Source: a virus. From it: a stretch of 64,000 bases of DNA. The translations under genes and the position numbers were made by a program. The stretch's first letter is position 1. Every line of letters starts with the position of its first letter. A model generated the notes under the pieces. The model saw only the letters and a program-made list of their open reading frames with translations. It was not told where the DNA came from and did no database searches. The stretch lies in IMG/VR virus record IMGVR_UViG_3300006109_000424, positions 1-64,000 of that record. One strand, 5' to 3'. Of this stretch, positions 53,401 to 59,741 are shown in pieces.

Positions 53401-55827
53401 TGGTTGATTGACATTGATTTTTTGTTGCGCCTTTATCCAGTTGATTCCGTCCCAATAGTAGCTGAGTCCTTGTTGGGTATTGCCATTTAGCACTACAGTG
53501 TTTTGGTCAATTAGAGCTGTAGCAATTGGAACTAGATAAATGATAGGTTCGGCAATTAATGGTGGTACGGTATCGGGTACGATAAATTGTACCTGATAAA
53601 CCTTGTTTCTAACTACGGGGTCTATATCATTGGCAAAAATAACAGTGGTGCCATTGACAAACTTGTAGCCGTCTATGCTGTAACCAGTAAGTCCGTTAAT
53701 GTTGCGCAGGGCTTCGGTTTGTTCTGTATCAATTATGCTGACCGGTGCCAATCCTTGAGTGCCAAAGTTGTACAGTTTGGTTCCAGCTCTAAATTCTAAA
53801 ATAGGACGTTGCGCACGATATCGATTGTCCACCACCGGCACCGTTTTATTATATGCAGCACTGTCAGTAATTACTTGTATGTGGAACCAACGATTGCTAC
53901 GGCACCAGGCATCTAAATCTGGACTAGCACGATTTATGGTTAAGTAGTCGGGTATAACAGGAGCATTTTGTGAACCATCAAAACCAGTAGCATCGTAAGG
54001 AGTACTATCGTATGGAACTGTAAGACTTTGAGTATAGGTTTCAGGAGTTACATAATTAGTAGTTGGTAATAGATGTATAGCTGTGCCTACACCTTCTACA
54101 TAGTAACTATTGTTTTCGTAACTGGCCGGGACAGTGGCACCACGGAAGGTTACTTTCATTCCGTTGCTAAAGGTAACACCATTGGGACTGGTATAAGTAG
54201 CCCGGCCAATGATTGAATCGACCTCTAATGGTGGTGTAATTTGATCTACCAGGTTGATTTGACCAAATATAGACGGGTCAGTACCATCTTGATAATATAA
54301 GGTAGTAGCTGTGGCAGTCAGTAAAGGAATTTCGTCAAATGTTCCTGAAGCATTTTTGTACCACTGAGTACTGGCCCATTCAGTTCCAAACAAAATAGTA
54401 AATTTGTTTAGATTAGGAATCTGCTCAATGCTGGACAAGGAGATAAATGGACGATTCTGACTGTCATATAGTATGCGTATTTGCCACACACTGTACTGCA
54501 ATGCAGGATTTGTAATTTCTGTAACACTAGCGAACGGAGCGGTGTCATAAGGTTGACCCGGTTCGTCAAAAAGACCATTCAGCAACCACCCGCCGGCGTT
54601 GTTGATAATCAAAGTGCGATTGTTGAGGTTAGTTATGCCGTCAATACCGCCAGGGTTTGCAGACAAGAAATCATCCAGGTACCATTGATTGATTTGATCA
54701 AACTGCAAGGTGGTGTATAAATCAACTGTACCAAAATTGGTCAAATTGTAATAAAAATTCTGCGCTGTGCTTTGTGGCACATTGAAGGTAACTGTGCCAA
54801 GGTCTACACCGTTGTTGACTACACCTAATACTCCACGACTGCTGATATTTGGAGTAGCAGGAAGCACTCCTTTGACTCCGGGTGCGGCCTGTATCCAAAA
54901 TCCCGGGCCTGTCCCAGCGGCTCCGTCGACTATGCTGAATTGTCCGCGAAAGTTAAATTCTACATCGTTGCAATAGTATAATACATCTGGCGCATCTTGA
55001 GGAACAGTAAAGGTGATTAGACCCGTCGAGGCACCGTTGTTAACTACTCCCTGATTCCAAATATTAGTAGTACCAAAACTAAGTGCAGTTTTGATGTAAA
55101 AACGTAATGGAACTGTTTGTGTCAAATTGAATGTGTAGGTGTTTCCGCGTACCAAGGTCAATACAGGATTAGGTTCATAATCGATAGACCAGCTGGTAGA
55201 ATTGTTGGTCACACGATAATCAATGGCATCTGCGGTATTTTGTGCCACATTAAAATTGTAGCTACCACCACGTACCAGAGTTATAGTTGGATTGGTTCCA
55301 GCTTCTCCTGAAAATGTATATGATCCATTGGCTCTAGTTACTGTATAATTGTTGGTAGTAGGAACAGCTCCAGAATACACATCGACAGCCAAAGGACCTT
55401 GTGGTAACCAGTAGTACTCGGCATAGTTTACAAATTTATCAAGATCAACAAATGGATCCCAGGTGTAGTAGTCGCTGGTGTATAGTGCTTGCGGATTAGC
55501 TGTAAACGCACCTTGTACATTTAGAGCATCAGTAATACCAGGATAGGTGATTGTGTCTACTACCTTGTGCGAATCAGCAGGATCGACTTGTACTACTCCA
55601 GGCTCCAGTTGATAATCAGTTCTAACAGCAGTAGGTTCAATTACATAAGGATCGTTGGCATTGACCCCGGGCCCAACCCGTTGACCAATAAATCCCTGTG
55701 TTTGTTGAAACTGGGGTTCTTGAACTAGTTGATCCAGGGTGGCGGCTAGAAACTGCCGGTTGACCGGAGTTTGAAAGATACTAGGTAAAAAATCAACAGT
55801 ACTAATTTGTGAGCTTGGAATTGACAT
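41401..55827 (-). CDS. Giant 4808-residue tail/baseplate structural protein
   Basis: The protein starts MSIPSSQISTVDFLPSIFQT and ends LQETNTLAARFLRGL. Residues about 160-400 hold two or three cupredoxin-like units (LVRGNTYTFNL ... ITFTVPQDAPDVLYYCND). About 2285-3140 contain at least six FG-GAP-type blades (YGSSVAFGDQTWVVAGA, FGSSIDVSYSATNLVVGAPN, FGTAVNYGNGLLLVGAPG). Many units of the form GDGxTxxFxL ... VYVNGVLQ ... PPxGxxITV recur. It directly follows gp6 with a TAATG overlap, where T4 has gp7, gp8 and fibre genes, so it probably makes the outer baseplate wedge with built-in fibres. The frame is unbroken over 14.4 kb. Confidence 0.75.
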   Translation of the reverse strand: MSIPSSQISTVDFLPSIFQTPVNRQFLAATLDQLVQEPQFQQTQGFIGQRVGPGVNANDPYVIEPTAVRTDYQLEPGVVQVDPADSHKVVDTITYPGITDALNVQGAFTANPQALYTSDYYTWDPFVDLDKFVNYAEYYWLPQGPLAVDVYSGAVPTTNNYTVTRANGSYTFSGEAGTNPTITLVRGGSYNFNVAQNTADAIDYRVTNNSTSWSIDYEPNPVLTLVRGNTYTFNLTQTVPLRFYIKTALSFGTTNIWNQGVVNNGASTGLITFTVPQDAPDVLYYCNDVEFNFRGQFSIVDGAAGTGPGFWIQAAPGVKGVLPATPNISSRGVLGVVNNGVDLGTVTFNVPQSTAQNFYYNLTNFGTVDLYTTLQFDQINQWYLDDFLSANPGGIDGITNLNNRTLIINNAGGWLLNGLFDEPGQPYDTAPFASVTEITNPALQYSVWQIRILYDSQNRPFISLSSIEQIPNLNKFTILFGTEWASTQWYKNASGTFDEIPLLTATATTLYYQDGTDPSIFGQINLVDQITPPLEVDSIIGRATYTSPNGVTFSNGMKVTFRGATVPASYENNSYYVEGVGTAIHLLPTTNYVTPETYTQSLTVPYDSTPYDATGFDGSQNAPVIPDYLTINRASPDLDAWCRSNRWFHIQVITDSAAYNKTVPVVDNRYRAQRPILEFRAGTKLYNFGTQGLAPVSIIDTEQTEALRNINGLTGYSIDGYKFVNGTTVIFANDIDPVVRNKVYQVQFIVPDTVPPLIAEPIIYLVPIATALIDQNTVVLNGNTQQGLSYYWDGINWIKAQQKINVNQPPLFDVYDAENVSFGNQAKYPSSNFRGSALFSYAVSSGAPDLVLGFPITYLSLTNIGDIVFDNNLYTDSFNYTQNNQGYTVPLSSGFARQYENRTNFIKEIGWQTAKTPSLIRQQFTFTYDGGPLLLDVAVNTNNTVPAVQIFVNATFQESYNYSYTTTATTTTINLLTTYVPGDLIEVQVLSDQTSTTAFYQVPINLENNPFNGNSDRFTLGTIRNHYSTIAQNLIPLQGPVIGANNTRDLGNIIPYGLQILQQSSPLTLTGYFMRSQRYNIFDALAYNSQQYIQFKSQLLQAVTTFSLGDYQNKTVAQLLDAAITKITVGDTSTSPFYWSDMLPTGLVSVSNSTTVNPITTAVFNTVQTYNFTESNYLGLLVYVNNRLLTRGRDYVVSADSPVLTITIPLIVGDVVTINEYSNTAGNFVPNTPTKLGLYPKYCPEIFLDTDYVNPTPVIQGHDGSITVAFGDIRDQVLLEFETRIYNNLKNDGNPPPLTAEDVIPGYFRTTDYTQEQVTQILGESFLAWVGYNKVDYTAQTYIADNPYTYNYSQAGNKLDGTPLLGAWRGIYRWFYDTLTPNLTPWEMLGFSEEPDWWVTRYGPAPYTSDNLVLWGDLETGLVADPISPYVRSSYRRPGLTSVIPVDDQGQLIPPTESVVGRFDPYGFVKSWTVGDGGPVEASWWMSSSYPFAIMRLLALTRPAEFFSLFADRDLYRYNTEFDQYLYNGRYRIDPSKIQVYGNGVSKASYINWIVDYNQLLGINSTDALTTDLSNLDVRLCYRMASFSAQQNVNIYLERSGPESTNATLLIPSESYNLQLYQNQPYSQLIYSSIVIEVAEAGYTIYGYSSYQPYFSTYASLINSATQTITAGNTSVSAPSQYSKNIVQIPYGYTFANLASTVDFILSYGQYLTDQGMTFTQLQNGYTLNWIQMAQEFLYFANQGWMPGTIINLNPAATQLSVYRPGAVVNSIVNYTPETVILDQNRRVINPGNLIIQRLGDTFVAKPPPGGNQTISFVQIKFTDFEDIVVFDNRTVFNDLIYDPVTAERQSRLILSAQTSTQWDGTLNAQGFILNNPLTVKQWQPNTSYTKGDIVTYQYSYWQAAGIIQPSTKFVYSNWYKSNYQSIQQGLLQNLTLRADQLANSYNVQTANLNNSNDLLAFNLIGFVPRQYMADLNLDSISQVNLYQQFIANKGTLNATELLTNVNFNQAAGQYNIYQDWGVLVGTYGANANRSWFEVNLNEAKLTGNPSTVQIINPGNTSQADQSIYLKNLWAQSYQIPNTDILPTTYSRNLDTALPTAGYVNVNDVDITVYNLNDPSNIASHLSTVGIGTSIWVAQDNSYDWNIYQCVEVPGQLTQLTDNLNGTSIAQFNSLTTGLLVGDLIIIKLFDSAVNGVYRVLSVPTINTVVIQYAFTNQNKTSITGTGLVFRLQTMRVKQSSDVVNLPYANSLVPGSTVWVDNDGDGHWEVIQKQYQFTNVENIAASTPEADSSYGTSVAQSRNNLSLLVGSPTADSGMGAVYSYRPGISAPYVQNTKLNLLASDVAGYGSSVAFGDQTWVVAGANLSNSGAGYAVTLYQPAGTNDLLQTQLLVAPDQNFSATGFGTAVIISDDERWMYISAPGANRVYAYGLVDIPAQEINYAGDGTTATFSYVNSIVIDNTYPLQLSVRINSTQLIYGHDYTVTENLVQLFVAPAVGQTVIISRRVQAQLDYAVYYDVKQNSTTGLGLNATFTVTNTRGLYNVTLTAPGNLYAIGDTLTINYTHIDPAGSSANNLTITVTGVNAGGITAFTFAGVGVNNTAVFSLQNYLYTATTIDAFTVYVNGVLQRPYIDYTFDSGNITFLTVPAPSATIIVDAASYWQYINDITVPGLADDANFGVSLTCSTDGRQIIVGADNDSAIDSDRNIIATAGSTYVFDRSTVRYIVSNAGQTTYAIPGSISNPVAVLLNKQFLTNTAQYINGQFTVTGSNLILSSSVVLTVGDILEIETNQFQFLQKLTADTVIDKSAFGRAVAVCPHNCSVYVGAPLTYVQQDKIIIAQAGLVQRQLNQSRLYGVTTSTVANPVLTAGDTLRINDSEIAVPAVPNNTIKGFAEAINSSGIPNVVATLVPDVILYGDGLTKIFDVGNIYSSATAYNTVVYLDSVLQLPNGVNYTYNNTTQQIAFVTTPPMGSVITVVAGRITISVINALAADEYDMLTVLPGVIGSAFEAVGFKTFVYTQTIESPNPVTYARFGSSIDVSYSATNLVVGAPNGNTYEPTTFDAGETYFDEHSTTFFNTVHNSGVVYTFDDLPSSTSSINNPPQFVFGQQIYTSNIGTLDLFGTAVNYGNGLLLVGAPGTNNYGSVAIFKNPNDTPSWTTIYKQFPVADVTLINSVYSYNKLLNSTQTYFDFIDPLQGKILGVARRNIDYIGAVDPADYNQGAVHNTGISWGAGHVGQIWWNTYTVRFVEPNQEDITYASRQWAQTFPGSSIDIYQWIESDVPPASYIGPGKPFSTVSYTIHSSLNSAGIFVTNYYFWVTGLTSIDTANGKTLSTTGIASYILNPVGSGIPYIAAINANTVALYNAKSLLSASDTVLHIEYERQHQGSSSDIHTEYTFIADGRPDSFLNANLYRKLLDSFCGQDVAGNLVPDPSLSPGQQYGVQFRPRQSMFADRFMALQNYLGRANTVLAQYPISETRNFNLLNSSEPVPQANSGAWNFEVPNLEILAYQDLAQVPIGWKYLVLSDSSQNGRWTIYEVVAGANVVLPPKLQLVRIQNYDTPLYWSYINWYLPGYNSSIQPVAEVTNVSGLQTLSVAEAPLGSSVKVTANGIGKWEIYLRNAVVGTASDWQRVGLQDGTIKFSESLWNYSKSAGGFGFDVQPFDAQYFDQYPAIETRYIIEAINQELFTDELLIERNKALILMFQYIYSEFTSPDWLIKTSFVEIDHTLRSLLPYQLYQPDNSTFVEDYFQEVKPFHTQVLNFNLIYDGTDIWGGSPTDYDVPAHWDTTVEIPQFISPVLTPYTLSTSLIENTVSDTASNAQIWLEQPWNKWYNNYALSIESVTIANPGSGYTSVPQVMVNGVVDSNFAAVINSSGQVIAVKIANNTEKYTITPSIVLIGGNGKDAVAVPIMENGLVRSFKTVIRYDRYQYKTTIAKWQAGVSYPAGAEVRWNNQVWSANSTVDSTIFDPTQWSLVNASTLSGVDRTMGYYVPGVNMPGLSLPLLIDGVDYPGVQVTAPRYDQNTGYDVGNYDINPYDNISIDLNGRPTYDYNILDAEYSSSYLDTYLGTRPTDINVSGGGYVDVFSSHAPEELIPGGEFDSLDLRVYTTPGTNWTGQGAGFPVATKRYTYDPTNPVLNFYGILANPMVVVLFNATAGLALEPLSYDWANWELTVDPDTSNPGDTLVIYVTGVGGGNQLYNHTCLGSDLIGGKQLIVPYTTLDNNPPVPGTIYEFVIYNGETPLKLGVDYTYASAGSTQTEITFAQTYGATDRINLATLGYPSTGPTYSYSLPVFETVVANSNIVTSQTVTLTNSMSGTNPVNLVVTVNGVQARPYEGAPYVGDGVTTLFDLPQNGGYSQSLISNNDVSVYVNNTALILGIDFTITPYVNSTTPRAVHLYSSPAAGAPVLVAVRTAAQYWVTNGQLTFQTSAGVRLSVGDIVEIVSWNSTKEQGIAIHVFVGPTTKGETVTEGFDTVNFDTAVVNSTSGSYDYTEGIVVQQNVFDLGFTIVDPDRLLVNLNGKWLFNGIGFTVNGSTIILPGPPIPLQTVLSVVSFTEYTVPSAMAFRIFQDMRGIQATYSITPATTTVLTQALAATDDVVHVANVSALTQPNLQNNVWGVLTVGAERIMYRNWDLDTNTVSNLLRGTAGTAASAHAAGSAIYNLGRGNLLPIEYQNYIVSDNILADGVTTEFIAYNIHLTYNAAEGFGEVPFDHGTVTGEPGSFDYGQGDPSQQLEVYVGGTRVLDGYVVANFNPTEIIFDVAPPAGVDVTMLVRRGVTWYQQGPGTASNGIPLQETNTLAARFLRGL

Positions 55828-58800
55828 TAAATTACTCCACTACCCGGAGCTGTTTGTAAGTTGGCGCTGGTCAAGGCCGTTATCACTTGTATGTCATTGA
55901 CCGTGGCACCGTTGCAGAAAATTTGATTAGGTGCTGACCTTATTTCGTAGAGATCACCAAAACTCTTTTGTGGGTTCAGCGGGACTAACACCACTGAACC
56001 GACTATGTCACCTATGTTCTTGTGTATGTAGGCTGCCAACTCACTAAAATAAAAAGTATCGCCAAAATTCCAAGCGGCCAAGTTAAAATAAGCGTTCATG
56101 TTGGCCACTACCAGACTCTTGATAGTACTGGCACTGGCTGTAGACTGGCCGGATGCAATGATCTTGATTACCGCCTGTAGTGCTGGATCAGCTTTTTGAC
56201 CGAACAAAGGTTGAAAATCTACACTGTTAAGGATCACATTATCTGAAATCATTTGATAATTTTGCAAACCTGCGTAGGCTGTGGTCAATTCATCAATGGT
56301 AGGTTGCATGGGTTTTTGTACTGTACCTGTGGTATCCAACAACCAGTTTTGATAAGCAGTATAATAATCGTTAGTGACCACATATAAATCAATGATATTT
56401 GTAGATCCGGGATCAATTCGGCTGGTCAGGGGGCTGTTGTGTCTGTATTGAAATTTCAACGTTTGGCGGCCAGGAGTTGCTAGGTATGATGTGTCAACAG
56501 TTAGAGTTGGATTGCCTAACGAATCAATGCCCAACCGATAAAATATATTTTCTTGGTAAGCATAAAACACCTGCCCGACTGCGTATTGTGTTTGTACTGC
56601 CTGGATCGCAGATAAAGAAGGATAGTTTGGGTCAATAATTCCGTTGTTAATCAGCAGATATCTCTCTAGGTTGTCAAAATCTACAGTAGCTTGGAAAAAT
56701 ACGTATGGCAAGGGTGTAGAATTGAACTGCGTATTGTACAAGCCCGGCCAGGCACCTGTGATAGAATGGAAGAAATCTGGATCAATTGGGGTCAACCCAT
56801 TGATCTTAGAAAAACTTATCTCTACTTGAAAATCATCCACAAGCCCGTCACTCAATACTGGTTGATTAATAATATCCAACACGTTGTCGCCGGGCAAGGA
56901 ACTGGTTGAATTAGGAGCAGAGTTGATGCTTAACACATTTACAAAATCTCTAATAACTGTGCCGGTACGACTGTCGTAGATCGGATCTGCTGTGTAAAAG
57001 AAAAATCTTGTATCTAACACACTGCCAAAATAATAATTTAGCGATCTTGCAACCACGGTGTAATTGGATCCATTATATGTACACTGTATCATCCAGGATG
57101 CATCCAACCCTTGACCTGAAGTATTTTGTGCATTTGCCAGGCTAAATGGCGCATCTGTGGCTAAATTTGTGGAGGTGATCACGTACCACGTGTTGGTTAA
57201 ATTGTTATAGCCAATCCCAAAATTTTGATTCAAATAAATTTGATTAAAAATACTTTGCTGTACTGTAGTGGGTAAATCAGTAATAAACACAGGAATAACC
57301 TGTACTGGTATAGCACCGGTTGGCATATAAGTGTTGAGTACTACTGGGCCAATACCACTTGGTAAATTTCCGTAGCCCTGTGCTGTTCCGTCAACATAGA
57401 TAGCAGTAGGACTGGCCCAAAGGAACAATTTTTCGCCGGGTTGAGTGGGTACTCCGGCTACTAAATTGTTGTCGTCGGCAAAATAATATCCAGCTGGAGC
57501 AGCAAATTTTACCAGGCTTCCTTCAGTAATATATTTTGCATTGTTGCTGGCATAAGCACCAACGGGAATTGGATTGCCTAGAGCATTTTGAAAATAACCC
57601 GTGGCTTCGTTGGTAGTTAAAGTGCTGTTGTGCCAAGTATAATTCAAAACTGATAGATCGGGTCTAGGAAAGTTGGCATAATAAAATTGCTCAACACCAG
57701 CTTTTGAAATTAACGGCGTGATTTGATTGGCCACTGCATTTGAAATATCTGTAGTAGTTAACCAACTAAAACGAAACACCGGCAAAGTATCTTGGTACCA
57801 TAAGGCTCCGTCGTCAGCAAATATGTTGGTGCTTGAGTATTTTCCAGTGCCGTCTACTAGATCAAGATAACGACTAGTACCGATACTGGCACGATTTAAG
57901 GCTGTGCTTTTGAGAACACTGTTGTATTGTGTGAATGGAAAATTTGAATAGTCTTCACCGTTGACCATACGATTTTGTGTGTAGTACTGGGCCGGAGCAC
58001 GTTGTTTGATTTCTGCAATGGTTTCACGAGCCTGCGCATTGGTCACATTTTCGGTGAGCCCACAGGTAAATGTAACTGTTTCAATCTGTCCAGTGCGACT
58101 CACATAGCTGATTGGAACGCTAATGCTTTGCATTTCAACTGGATTAATAGTATAAGTTAGGCCGTTGCTGGCACGCACATAGGTTCGGAAGGTGCCTACC
58201 GGAATAGTACTGAATATGCCGTCACCAAAATTTAAGGTAATCTGGTCGTTGGTTCTGCTGGTAATGCTGTAGATATCCCTAGTGCCAGGCGCTAATTGTT
58301 CAACTGCTGCTGCGTATACACTCTGTACCGACTTCCAAAAACTAGAAATATTTCCTGTGTTGCTCAACTGATATAACCAAACATCGGTATTATTGACGCC
58401 TTCAATGTTGATGGCAACTGCTCGGTTGGTAATGCTTTCTGCTAAATTAAAATCTTGATTTTGCAGGATGCCTTGTTTGAAATAAAAAAAGAATCCGGTA
58501 TTTGCACTGGCATAACCCTGTTGATCATTTTTAAACAGTATATTAAATTGTCCATTGGGTACTGGCGGTGGTTCATACACATAAGTTTGACCGGCCGAGG
58601 TTGAATTAACCACTTCAAACGGCATGTTTACTGTGTCGACTGTGGCCGTAAATGGAATCACCGGAATATATCCAGGAACCAAATTTATAGTGTATTCTTG
58701 AGTATCAACTCCTTGTATTACTTGGTCATTGCCGGGTTGACCAAACTGCTGTGCATTAATCAGGCTGGCATTTAAGATGGTGATAAACTGTTCTTGCCAG

Positions 58801-59288
58801 TCTAAATTGGTTGGATCGGCCCAGTTTATTGTCAAATTGGCCAGGTTGATGCCATTGTAGTCAGTAAGATTTTCTGTAGTTGAAATAGAAAATACTTTAA
58901 GGAATCCGTTGGCTTCGGTATTGCGTAACGGCGTGTAACTGACCAATTGGGCCAAATTAACCACGCTGTCTCGGCGTTCGGCTGTGCTTAGATAGTTTTC
59001 TCTAGCGTTTAAATCGCCACGAAATGCTAGACTTTGGCCCATAAAGGCCATGACATCCAGCAGAGCAATAAATTCGCTGCTTTCAATATAGTCATTGAAT
59101 GTTTCTGGGTAATACTGGCGCAGATAATCTACAAAAGTTTTGCGTAGAGTTTCAAAATCGTAGCTTTGGAAATCGGCTTCACTGTAGGTTTGAAAAATGC
59201 GTTTCCAATCTTCCACACCAAATATCGCGGTCTGTCTTGTGGTTGTTGCTGTTGTGGTTGATCCCGATGTTGTGTTTGTCGTGGCCAT
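55827..59288 (-). CDS. 6: Baseplate wedge protein, T4 gp6-like
   Basis: This 1153-residue protein has a low-complexity Thr-rich start, then IFQTYSEADFQSYDFETLRK, YYPETFNDYIESSEFIALLD, VMAFMGQSLAFRGDLNAREN and TAERRDSVVNLAQLVSYTPL, the most conserved part of T4-type gp6. The C-terminal part has the gpJ-like repeats of strands and ends with a domain reading VGSVVLVPLNPQKSFGDLYE. gp6 forms the inner baseplate ring that opens on sheath contraction. It is larger than T4 gp6 (660 residues), as in cyanophages. GGAA precedes ATG 59288. Confidence 0.9.
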   Translation of the reverse strand: MATTNTTSGSTTTATTTRQTAIFGVEDWKRIFQTYSEADFQSYDFETLRKTFVDYLRQYYPETFNDYIESSEFIALLDVMAFMGQSLAFRGDLNARENYLSTAERRDSVVNLAQLVSYTPLRNTEANGFLKVFSISTTENLTDYNGINLANLTINWADPTNLDWQEQFITILNASLINAQQFGQPGNDQVIQGVDTQEYTINLVPGYIPVIPFTATVDTVNMPFEVVNSTSAGQTYVYEPPPVPNGQFNILFKNDQQGYASANTGFFFYFKQGILQNQDFNLAESITNRAVAINIEGVNNTDVWLYQLSNTGNISSFWKSVQSVYAAAVEQLAPGTRDIYSITSRTNDQITLNFGDGIFSTIPVGTFRTYVRASNGLTYTINPVEMQSISVPISYVSRTGQIETVTFTCGLTENVTNAQARETIAEIKQRAPAQYYTQNRMVNGEDYSNFPFTQYNSVLKSTALNRASIGTSRYLDLVDGTGKYSSTNIFADDGALWYQDTLPVFRFSWLTTTDISNAVANQITPLISKAGVEQFYYANFPRPDLSVLNYTWHNSTLTTNEATGYFQNALGNPIPVGAYASNNAKYITEGSLVKFAAPAGYYFADDNNLVAGVPTQPGEKLFLWASPTAIYVDGTAQGYGNLPSGIGPVVLNTYMPTGAIPVQVIPVFITDLPTTVQQSIFNQIYLNQNFGIGYNNLTNTWYVITSTNLATDAPFSLANAQNTSGQGLDASWMIQCTYNGSNYTVVARSLNYYFGSVLDTRFFFYTADPIYDSRTGTVIRDFVNVLSINSAPNSTSSLPGDNVLDIINQPVLSDGLVDDFQVEISFSKINGLTPIDPDFFHSITGAWPGLYNTQFNSTPLPYVFFQATVDFDNLERYLLINNGIIDPNYPSLSAIQAVQTQYAVGQVFYAYQENIFYRLGIDSLGNPTLTVDTSYLATPGRQTLKFQYRHNSPLTSRIDPGSTNIIDLYVVTNDYYTAYQNWLLDTTGTVQKPMQPTIDELTTAYAGLQNYQMISDNVILNSVDFQPLFGQKADPALQAVIKIIASGQSTASASTIKSLVVANMNAYFNLAAWNFGDTFYFSELAAYIHKNIGDIVGSVVLVPLNPQKSFGDLYEIRSAPNQIFCNGATVNDIQVITALTSANLQTAPGSGVI

Positions 59289-59307
59289 AGTTATTCCAGT
59301 GTTGTAA

Positions 59308-59313
59308 TATTTA
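59308..59313 (-). promoter_or_regulatory. T4-type late promoter core
   Basis: TAAATA on the minus strand (context ACTAAATATT), 19 bases before ATG 59288, in the 46-base gap between gp25 and gp6. Confidence 0.45.
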
Positions 59314-59334
59314 GTTTATTAATAAACTGGGCAG

Positions 59335-59709
59335 TTAAACGTAGGTGGCCGAACGTTGTTGTTGATCAAAAAAGATGCTCAATCGCTGTGCATTGGTGCT
59401 GGGTACCACCGCTAATCCCACCTGGACTAACAGTCCATTTTGTTGTGGGAACATCTGTATGCCACTGATAAAAACCCTGGGATCGCCAGCACATACTCGC
59501 TGTATTTCGTTATAGATTAACTGCTGTGTTTCTTGTGTTTGATTCTCAAACAGATAATTCCAAATTACGGTTCCGTACCCAGGAAGACCGACCACTTCGC
59601 CCTGGTGTATATTAAAAGCATTCAGCAGGTCAACTTTAATCAACTCAAAGTCTACCAAGGTAAACTTTTTATTTTGTTTGATAGTATTGAATCCAATAAA
59701 TGTAGGCAT
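59335..59709 (-). CDS. 25: Baseplate wedge protein, T4 gp25/gpW-like
   Basis: This 124-residue protein contains FNIHQGEVVGLPGYGTVIWN, then YLFENQTQETQQLIYNEIQR, and DPRVFISGIQ. These are the signature of the GPW/gp25 baseplate family, with near-normal length (T4 gp25 is 132 residues). It docks sheath to wedge and starts contraction. Order gp5 - unknown - gp25 - gp6 fits T4-like cyanophages. ATG 59709 is five bases after TAAATA and no ribosome site is seen. Confidence 0.9.
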   Translation of the reverse strand: MPTFIGFNTIKQNKKFTLVDFELIKVDLLNAFNIHQGEVVGLPGYGTVIWNYLFENQTQETQQLIYNEIQRVCAGDPRVFISGIQMFPQQNGLLVQVGLAVVPSTNAQRLSIFFDQQQRSATYV

Positions 59710-59714
59710 AGATG

Positions 59715-59720
59715 TATTTA
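59715..59720 (-). promoter_or_regulatory. T4-type late promoter core
   Basis: TAAATA on the minus strand (context GGTTAAATACATCTATG), placing the expected +1 on the A of the gp25 start codon. Confidence 0.5.
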
Positions 59721-59741
59721 ACCTTTAAAATTATCAGTATA

